A stretch of DNA of 11,419 nucleotides from Tannerellaceae bacterium (GTDB lineage Bacteria > Bacteroidota > Bacteroidia > Bacteroidales > Tannerellaceae), in assembly GCA_031267775.1 (NCBI GenBank), contig JAIRYL010000123.1, positions 1 through 11,419 of the forward strand, in the 5' to 3' direction. A program made the translations under genes and the position numbers. This document shows, in pieces, positions 7,040 through 11,419 of the stretch; positions within the stretch are counted from its first letter, which is position 1, and each line of letters opens with the position of its first letter. The notes under the pieces were generated by a model. It ran no database searches. It saw nothing but the letters and a program-made list of their open reading frames with translations, and had not been told where the DNA came from.

Positions 7040-8752
7040 CTACATATACCCGCCTTTCATCGGCGATACGCTGTTCCGGGTGTAAATACGTAAAATACCG
7101 CCGCTGTAGCGCGAAGCCGGCTGTTCCCATTTTTCCCGGCGTTCGGCAAGTATCGCATCCATTTCCGTTATACTTTTAGGCGCTCCGGCAACGCCTGCTA
7201 TATCCAGTTTGCGAGCAGGTATATCAATATGGATCAAATCTCCTTCTTCCACCAATGCAATAGGCCCTCCCTCCGACGCTTCGGGCGAAACATGGCCGAT
7301 AGCCGGCCCGCGCGTAGCCCCGGAGAAACGCCCGTCGGTAATTAAAGCCACCGTTTCAATTAATTCCGGATCGGAAGCAATCGCTTCGGTGGTATAAAAC
7401 ATCTCCGGCATGCCGCTTCCCTTCGGACCTTCATAACGGATAAAGACCGCTTCGCCCGGATGGATTTCTTTCTTCAATACAGCCTCAAGCGCATCTTCTT
7501 CACAGTTAAACACCCTTGCATGCAGCGTAACCTGCATCAGTTTGGGCGAAACGGCGGCATGTTTTACCACGGCTCCTTCGGGCGCCAGATTCCCTTTTAA
7601 AATAGCGATTGCGCCCTGCGGACGGATAGGGGCGCCAAGCGGTTTAATAATATCGCTTGTTTTAACGCCCAACGACGGAAGATATTTGGCGCAACCTTCG
7701 TAAAAACCGGTCTGACGCAGAACGTCAAGGTTCTCGCCCAGCGTTTTTCCCGTTACGGTGCGTACGTTTAAGTGTAGAAAATCTTTGATTTCTTCCATAA
7801 TGGCCGGCGTTCCTCCCGCATACCAGAAGTATTCGCCGGGCCAGTAACCGCTGGGGCGTATATTTAACAGGAATGGTATCTTTCGATGGATTTTGTCAAA
7901 CAAGTCGGGAGAAAGCGTTATCCCTAATTCATGCGCAATGGCCGGAAGATGCAGCAGGCTGTTGCTGGAACCCGCAATGGCCGCATGTACCATAATCGCG
8001 TTCTCAAAAGCTTCATACGTCATGATTTCAGACGGCAGTAACGCTTCGTTTGCTAATGAAATAGCCCGCTCGCCCGCCCGACGGGTACTGTCTTTTAAAT
8101 AATGTACATGCGTAGGGATTAATGCCGAGCCTGGCATGGCAATTCCCAGCGCTTCGGCCATTACCTGCATGGTAGACGCCGTTCCCATAAACGAGCACGC
8201 GCCGCAATCCGGGCAGGCGTCGCGTTTGTAGCTCATAAACTGCTCTTCGGTTATTTCCTTGCGGACAAACCGGGCATGATACGCGCCGATTTGTTCAAGC
8301 GTCAACAAATCAGGCCCCGCCCTCATAATACCGCCGGGAATAAATACGGAAGGCATATTAATACGGGCAATTGCCATCAAATGAGCCGGAACCGATTTGT
8401 CGCAACTGGCTATAAAGATACCCGCGTCAAATGGCGTCGCTTTGGCATGAATCTCAATCATCGCAGCCATTACTTCGCGTGATACAAGCGAATAATTCAT
8501 ACCGTCGTGCCCTTGGGCTTCGCCGTCGCAAATGTCTGTTACATAGTAATTGGCGGCCTTCCCTCCTCCGTCGTTTACGCCTTTGCCGGCCTCTTCTACC
8601 AGCTTGTCTAAGTGAGCGCTTCCGGGATGACTGTGTCCAAAACTGCTTTCAACCATAATTTGAGGCTTGCCCAAATCCTCCATACTCCACCCGCTGCCCA
8701 GCCGAAGCGAATCAAGTTCCGGCGCTAACCTGCGTAATTCCTGGCTTTTCAT
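7040..8752 (-). CDS. IlvD/Edd-family dehydratase, substrate uncertain
   Basis: This is a 570-residue enzyme of the dihydroxy-acid / sugar-acid dehydratase family. The ATG at 8752 overlaps the glycosyltransferase stop as ATGA. The longer open frame to 9034 only shadows that gene. Visible motifs are ICDGEAQGHDGMNYSL (74-89), FIASCDKSVPAHLMA (113-127, with C117 and the usually carbamylated K119), ACPDCGACSFMGTASTM (179-195, with C186 the expected cluster ligand), and DGRFSGATRGPAIGHVSPEA with catalytic-type S477. The first cluster cysteine of typical IlvD (in 'CN.HL') is missing: the aligned stretch reads HPGSAHL, with G44 in its place. In the 'DDG' metal motif the first Asp is C75. These features point to a divergent subgroup, so isoleucine/valine biosynthesis should not be assumed and no symbol is given. 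No other ilv or sugar-acid genes are present; the neighbours are GT2 and ApbE. Confidence 0.8.
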   Translation of the reverse strand: MKSQELRRLAPELDSLRLGSGWSMEDLGKPQIMVESSFGHSHPGSAHLDKLVEEAGKGVNDGGGKAANYYVTDICDGEAQGHDGMNYSLVSREVMAAMIEIHAKATPFDAGIFIASCDKSVPAHLMAIARINMPSVFIPGGIMRAGPDLLTLEQIGAYHARFVRKEITEEQFMSYKRDACPDCGACSFMGTASTMQVMAEALGIAMPGSALIPTHVHYLKDSTRRAGERAISLANEALLPSEIMTYEAFENAIMVHAAIAGSSNSLLHLPAIAHELGITLSPDLFDKIHRKIPFLLNIRPSGYWPGEYFWYAGGTPAIMEEIKDFLHLNVRTVTGKTLGENLDVLRQTGFYEGCAKYLPSLGVKTSDIIKPLGAPIRPQGAIAILKGNLAPEGAVVKHAAVSPKLMQVTLHARVFNCEEDALEAVLKKEIHPGEAVFIRYEGPKGSGMPEMFYTTEAIASDPELIETVALITDGRFSGATRGPAIGHVSPEASEGGPIALVEEGDLIHIDIPARKLDIAGVAGAPKSITEMDAILAERREKWEQPASRYSGGILRIYTRNSVSPMKGGYM

Positions 8753-9696
8753 ATCTCTTCTTCTATTTGATATCGATTCCGTTTGGGTGAATCTCTGGCA
8801 ATCAGTTCGCCCAGAAATCCCGTCAGAAACAATTGCGTTCCCAATATCATAGCCGTAAGCGATATGTAAAAATAAGGCGAATAGGTTACAAGCGGGCGCA
8901 AATCGCCGGACAGGATAGAAAGTAATTTCATAATCAGCACATAAGCTAAAGCCATAAACCCGATAACAAACATCACGCTGCCCCATAATCCAAAAAAATG
9001 CATGGGCTTTTTTCCGAATTTCGACGTAAACCAAAGCGTAATTAAATCAAGATAACCGTTTACAAAACGATCCAGCCCAAACTTGGTGCTCCCGTATTTA
9101 CGGGCTTGATGCTGAACAACCTTTTCGCCTATCTTGCCAAATCCCGCAATTTTAGCCATATAAGGTATATGCCGGTGCATGTCGTTATATACCTCTATAT
9201 TTTTAACCACTATATTCTTGTACGATTTAAGCCCGCAATTAAAATCGTGTAACTGAATCCCGGAGAATTTACGCGCCGTAGCGTTAAATAATTTAGTGGG
9301 AATCGTTTTACTCAACGGGTCGTAACGCTTCTTTTTCCAGCCCGACGCCATATCGTAACCCTCTTCTTTTATCATACGGTATAAACCGGGTATCTCGTCG
9401 GGACTATCCTGTAAATCAGCGTCCATAGTAATAACCACGTCGCCTTTTGCTCGCTGGAAACCGCACTGTAAAGCAGGCGATTTCCCATAATTACGACGAA
9501 ATTTAACGCCTTTTACCTCAGGCGATTTTTGCCGAAGCTCCTTAATTACTTCCCATGAATGATCTGTGCTCCCATCATTTACAAAAATAATTTCGTAACT
9601 GAAAGCATGCTCTTTCATCACCCGTTCAATCCACGCTTCTAATTCCGGCAGCGACTCGGCTTCATTATATAAAGGGATAACGATCGATATATCCAT
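8749..9696 (-). CDS. GT2-family glycosyltransferase, polyprenyl-phosphate type
   Basis: This 315-residue membrane-anchored glycosyltransferase has a GT-A domain at about 1-230, with SIVIPLYNE (4-12), the nucleotide-binding VNDGSTD (39-45), DADLQD (92-97) for the metal and donor sugar, and RKYGSTKFG (199-207), a motif seen in DPM1/GtrB-like enzymes. Two C-terminal membrane helices follow (about 236-258 and 275-298), then a charged tail. Relatives move a sugar from a nucleotide donor to dolichyl- or undecaprenyl-phosphate on the cytoplasmic side, giving a lipid-linked sugar for glycosylation of surface polymers. Donor and acceptor cannot be read from sequence. Its ATG shares one base with the DUF4199 stop (TAATG) and its TGA overlaps the dehydratase ATG by 4 nt, so the three genes appear translationally coupled. 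Confidence 0.88.
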   Translation of the reverse strand: MDISIVIPLYNEAESLPELEAWIERVMKEHAFSYEIIFVNDGSTDHSWEVIKELRQKSPEVKGVKFRRNYGKSPALQCGFQRAKGDVVITMDADLQDSPDEIPGLYRMIKEEGYDMASGWKKKRYDPLSKTIPTKLFNATARKFSGIQLHDFNCGLKSYKNIVVKNIEVYNDMHRHIPYMAKIAGFGKIGEKVVQHQARKYGSTKFGLDRFVNGYLDLITLWFTSKFGKKPMHFFGLWGSVMFVIGFMALAYVLIMKLLSILSGDLRPLVTYSPYFYISLTAMILGTQLFLTGFLGELIARDSPKRNRYQIEEEI

Positions 9697-10247
9697 TACA
9701 GGTTCTCTCCTCCTTGCTTGTTTCTGTTAATAAGTCTTGTTGAATCGGTTCGGCATAATAGCGCTGCTACAGGTATGGATAGTATAAAACCATAGAATAC
9801 ATTATTAAATATTCCCTGAATAGCCATTTGGATAGGAGTAGGCGTCGCCATTTTATCCAGCGCCTCTTCCACATGCGCGTCAAGGTTCCAGTCTTTCATC
9901 AGACTGACCGCCTGATCCATCGACGACGAAATAAAGTCGGGCGAAGCAATATGCCGGTAAAACACATAATGTTCCAGCGAAACGATCAGGGCGGCAAAAA
10001 AATAAAGCAAAACCCCGAATTGCCAGCCATGAAAAAAACTGATCCTTCCACCCGTCAAAAATTTATACGTATTCGTAAAGATGTAAGCAAGCGCCAGCGT
10101 AAGAGGCGTTAAAATCCAGTAAACAATCATCAGGGAAAGCACGGTTGTCCCTAAAATAAAAAAAACATACTTTATAGCCCAGAAAATACCCAACAGCAAA
10201 CCATAAAACATAGCGCTTTTCAGCAGCAGACTCTTATTTTCTTCCAT
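9696..10247 (-). CDS. DUF4199 integral membrane protein
   Basis: This 183-residue protein has about four membrane helices: residues ~10-30, ~33-56 (with the next segment close by), ~70-92 and ~148-165. A hydrophilic stretch (~95-140, SPDFISSSMDQAVSLMKDWNLDAHVEEALDKMATPTP) separates the last two. The pattern, and the opening phrase of about ten residues before a hydrophobic 'FYGLLLGIFWAIKY', match DUF4199, a Bacteroidetes membrane family of unknown function. It is the first gene of the minus-strand operon, with a consensus promoter about 16 nt before the ATG, and shares one base with the glycosyltransferase start. In this phylum, DUF4199 genes are often found beside GT2 genes like this one, so a link to lipid-linked sugar transfer is plausible but unproven. 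Confidence 0.75.
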   Translation of the reverse strand: MEENKSLLLKSAMFYGLLLGIFWAIKYVFFILGTTVLSLMIVYWILTPLTLALAYIFTNTYKFLTGGRISFFHGWQFGVLLYFFAALIVSLEHYVFYRHIASPDFISSSMDQAVSLMKDWNLDAHVEEALDKMATPTPIQMAIQGIFNNVFYGFILSIPVAALLCRTDSTRLINRNKQGGENL

Positions 10248-10269
10248 TATTTACTCGTTTGTAGAAACG

Positions 10270-10301
10270 CAAATGTACTCTTTTTATTAACAATACGCAA
10301 A
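10270..10301 (-). promoter_or_regulatory. Consensus Bacteroidetes promoter for the DUF4199-GT-dehydratase-apbE operon
   Basis: On the minus strand, TTTG (10301-10298), a 20-nt spacer and TACATTTG (10277-10270) match the -33/-7 consensus (TTTG, 19-21 nt, TAnnTTTG) in full. Transcription would start near 10264, giving a leader of about 17 nt before the ATG at 10247. Confidence 0.7.
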
Positions 10302-10317
10302 CAAAGGCTGATACAAT

Positions 10318-10350
10318 AAAAAAAGGAAACCTGTTATGATTCCCTTTTTT
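10318..10350 (-). terminator. Intrinsic terminator after the SRP RNA / tRNA-like unit
   Basis: On the minus strand, AAAAAAGGGAA and TTTCCTTTTTTT can pair around a short loop (TCATAACAGG), and the descending arm is the T-run itself. It begins 3-4 nt after the end of the tRNA-like sequence and ends before the operon promoter at 10301, so it separates the RNA unit from the DUF4199 operon. Confidence 0.65.
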
Positions 10351-10352
10351 CG

Positions 10353-10424
10353 AGCCTCCTGTCGGATTCGAACCAACGCCCCGATAAACCTATCAAGCGC
10401 TCCGGCCAATTGAGCGAAAGAGGC
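10353..10424 (-). tRNA. tRNA-Thr-like sequence with abnormal anticodon arm (possibly degenerate)
   Basis: A 72-nt tRNA-like sequence on the minus strand. The acceptor stem GCCTCTT/AGGAGGC has seven pairs including one G-U, the D stem is GCTC/GAGC, and the T arm is GTTGG-TTCGAAT-CCGAC. CCA is not encoded. The acceptor and T arm resemble threonine tRNAs of this phylum as I remember them, and a GGT triplet falls at the anticodon position. However, no 5-bp stem with a 7-nt loop can be drawn. The region folds as a 7-bp hairpin (CTTGATA/TATCGGG) closed by a GGTT tetraloop, the base before GGT is A instead of the invariant U33, and only about 3 nt remain for the variable loop. It may be a pseudogene or a non-decoding tRNA-like element. 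It starts 2-4 nt after the SRP RNA and is presumably on the same transcript. Confidence 0.6.
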
Positions 10425-10426
10425 AG

Positions 10427-10526
10427 GTGGGTAAGCTTACTACATCGCGCCGCTACAACCAAGTACCCTTGCTGCGGTCAAGCCCTGGGGGAGTTCCGAG
10501 GGAGCATGCCGTGTAGGACTTACCCG
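10427..10526 (-). ncRNA. ffs: Signal recognition particle RNA, bacterial small type (4.5S-like)
   Basis: About 100 nt on the minus strand forms one long hairpin. The ends pair (GGGTAAG at 10525-10519 with CTTACCC at 10435-10429), followed by CTACA/TGTAG inside. The centre holds the conserved SRP54(Ffh)-binding part: CCCAGGG, an apical loop, then CGCAGCAAGGG (10485 to 10465 approximately), the equivalent of CAGG...AGCAGC in E. coli 4.5S RNA. With Ffh and FtsY this RNA delivers nascent membrane proteins to the translocon. A perfect Bacteroidetes promoter just upstream and a terminator downstream fix the strand. A tRNA-like sequence follows within 2-4 nt. The apical loop reads CUUGAC where I would expect a GNRA-type loop. 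Confidence 0.85.
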
Positions 10527-10530
10527 GCTG

Positions 10531-10561
10531 CAAAAGTACGTATTTTTCTTTACTATCCAAA
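10531..10561 (-). promoter_or_regulatory. Consensus promoter of the SRP RNA gene
   Basis: On the minus strand, TTTG (10561-10558), a 19-nt spacer and TACTTTTG (10538-10531) match the Bacteroidetes sigma factor consensus exactly. The expected start is 5-7 nt further on, at the base of the SRP RNA closing stem. Confidence 0.75.
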
Positions 10562-10709
10562 TCTCTCGTGCAAAAAATCTGCCGCATTTTATTGAACAAT
10601 CTGATTATCATATTCTTATTTATTCATCTTTCCGCCATATCTCCCTGTATGCGTTACTTCTTTTTCATGAAAACAGCCTTTTTGTATCGGCCGGTCGTGA
10701 AATAATTTA

Positions 10710-10717
10710 TAATTTTG
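10710..10717 (+). promoter_or_regulatory. Candidate -7 element of the lipoprotein gene
   Basis: TAATTTTG matches TAnnTTTG. The nearest upstream TTTG (10681-10684) is 25 nt away, longer than the usual 19-21, so only the -7 element is well supported. Transcription would start near 10722, at the first base of an inverted repeat, and leave about 40 nt before the ATG. Confidence 0.4.
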
Positions 10718-10721
10718 TATC

Positions 10722-10748
10722 TGGATAATCACAAGCGTCGCTTATCCA
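10722..10748 (+). promoter_or_regulatory. Inverted repeat in the presumed 5' leader of the lipoprotein gene
   Basis: TGGATAA (10722-10728) and TTATCCA (10742-10748) are perfect inverted copies. Between and overlapping them lies a second one, AAGCG-T-CGCTT (10733-10743). In RNA this could give a hairpin at or very near the 5' end of the transcript; in DNA it could be an operator. It ends 16 nt before the ATG. Confidence 0.35.
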
Positions 10749-10764
10749 TAAATCTCACAACAGA

Positions 10765-11268
10765 ATGAAAATGAAAAAGTTATATCTAATAGTAGCAACC
10801 CTGTCCCTTTTGCTTGCATCATGCGGAAGCAGTACCGTAAAATTCAATGATACAATTATTGGCGGATTGGAAAAAGTAGAAAATGAATTAAAAGTCGTGG
10901 CCGATTTGATGTATGATAGCGAATATGATAATGCATTACTAACCTTGGATTCTTTAAGACAGAATCTAATCTACTGCGCCCGTACAATTTCTGCATTGAA
11001 CTGTAAATCGGGAGAACAGTTAAAAGCAAAATCGCTTGAACTGTTAAAGTTGATCGAAACCGAATTTATTCCCGGATTTACAAGCGCGATCAACGAATAC
11101 AAACGAGTGGACGACATAGAAGACGAAGAGCAAATACAAGCCGCGTATGATGAAATATATGATAAAATAGTATCCATACAGAATAAATACGACCAGGTAA
11201 ATAAAGAACTGATGACGATACAGGAAATTTTTGCAAAAGAAAATAACATCTCCCTAATCCCGCAATAA
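10765..11268 (+). CDS. Small predicted lipoprotein, helical, function unknown
   Basis: This 167-residue protein has a lipoprotein signal peptide, MKMKKLYLIVATLSLLLASCGSS, with the lipid-modified cysteine at residue 20. The ATG two codons later is an equally good start (MKKLYLIV). The mature part is charged and almost wholly helical, with heptad-like stretches at about 30-75 and 125-160 (DEIYDKIVSIQNKYDQVNKEL). The opening VKFNDTIIGGLEKVENEL resembles the 'YND.I...Q' start of LIC11966-type surface lipoproteins, but that is a weak memory-based match and I do not assign the family. C73 and C80 lie in the helical part. No operon partner is visible: the SRP RNA is divergent upstream and no gene starts in the 150 nt downstream. 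A function cannot be given. Confidence 0.7.
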   Translation: MKMKKLYLIVATLSLLLASCGSSTVKFNDTIIGGLEKVENELKVVADLMYDSEYDNALLTLDSLRQNLIYCARTISALNCKSGEQLKAKSLELLKLIETEFIPGFTSAINEYKRVDDIEDEEQIQAAYDEIYDKIVSIQNKYDQVNKELMTIQEIFAKENNISLIPQ

Positions 11269-11318
11269 CGCTTTAAAAACGGCCACCCCACGCAGTCCCT
11301 CGCGTCCCGCAAGGGGGA

Positions 11319-11360
11319 ATGGAGAATGAAGAATTAAAAATGAAGAATGAAGAATTAAAA
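11319..11360 (+). repeat. Two tandem copies of a 21-nt low-complexity unit
   Basis: The units at 11319-11339 and 11340-11360 (ATG[G/A]AGAATGAAGAATTAAAA) differ at one base. The period of seven codons keeps a frame open, ATG to TAA at 11319-11363, reading MENEELK-MKNEELK. This is more likely an accident of the repeat than a gene. The rest of 11269-11419 shows no gene, tRNA or clear terminator. Confidence 0.7.
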
Positions 11361-11419
11361 TAAATCGAACGAAAAAAAGGCACGGCAATCATTCTACCCA
11401 TGCAAGAAGCGCCTGATAC

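Noticed and set aside
7014..7130. N-terminal extension of the ApbE frame
   Set aside because: It overlaps the dehydratase C-terminus, and the lipoprotein signal peptide begins at 7013 (or 7022).
8753..9034. N-terminal extension of the dehydratase frame
   Set aside because: It lies wholly within the glycosyltransferase gene in another frame and has no family similarity. The ATG at 8752 gives a normal-length protein starting MKSQELRRLAPEL.
10410..10595. 61-codon + strand ORF
   Set aside because: It covers the tRNA-like and SRP RNA genes on the opposite strand; structured RNA explains the sequence.
11291..11318. Possible terminator after the lipoprotein gene (TCCCT...AGGGGGA)
   Set aside because: The stem is only about five pairs with a long loop, and no T-run follows.
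1..11419. CRISPR array, insertion sequence, prophage or defence system
   Set aside because: No regularly spaced repeats, transposase or integrase motifs, terminal inverted repeats or nuclease/helicase defence genes are visible on either strand.

Overview
The window looks like a chromosomal segment of a Bacteroidales bacterium (Parabacteroides/Dysgonomonas-like; genus not resolved). The reasons are promoters of the Bacteroidetes type (TTTG, 18-20 nt, TAnnTTTG), the lack of Shine-Dalgarno sites, a TonB-dependent receptor with an N-terminal carboxypeptidase-regulatory-like domain, DUF4199 and DUF2520 proteins, and the DUF2520 - KdsC-like - Maf gene order. All assignments come from reading protein and RNA motifs; no database search was run.

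Layout. Positions 1-1360 (+) hold the end of a polysaccharide export (Wza-like) gene and a complete Wzz-type chain-length regulator, probably the edge of a capsule/exopolysaccharide locus. Convergent to it is a 790-aa TonB-dependent receptor (1386-3758, -). A 295-bp divergent intergenic region follows, with candidate promoters on both strands, a perfect 14-bp palindrome and a 15-codon ORF. The + strand operon at 4054-5948 encodes a DUF2520 Rossmann protein, a KdsC-like HAD phosphatase and a Maf nucleotide pyrophosphatase. Convergent to it is a four-gene - strand operon (10247 down to 5979): DUF4199 membrane protein, GT2 glycosyltransferase, IlvD/Edd-family dehydratase and ApbE flavin transferase lipoprotein. 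The first three genes overlap by 1 and 4 nt, and a good promoter lies just upstream.

Upstream of that operon, on the same strand, is an RNA unit: a consensus promoter, the signal recognition particle RNA, a tRNA-Thr-like sequence 2-4 nt after it with an anticodon arm that does not fold normally, and then a terminator. The right end carries a small predicted lipoprotein on the + strand and a low-complexity repeat.

Most genes are housekeeping or cell-envelope functions: polysaccharide export, outer-membrane uptake, lipid-linked sugar transfer, LPS-precursor-type phosphatase and flavinylation of exported proteins. I see no defence system, CRISPR array, prophage or insertion sequence. The least ordinary items are the SRP RNA/degenerate tRNA-like pair and the dehydratase lacking one of the usual three iron-sulfur cysteines.
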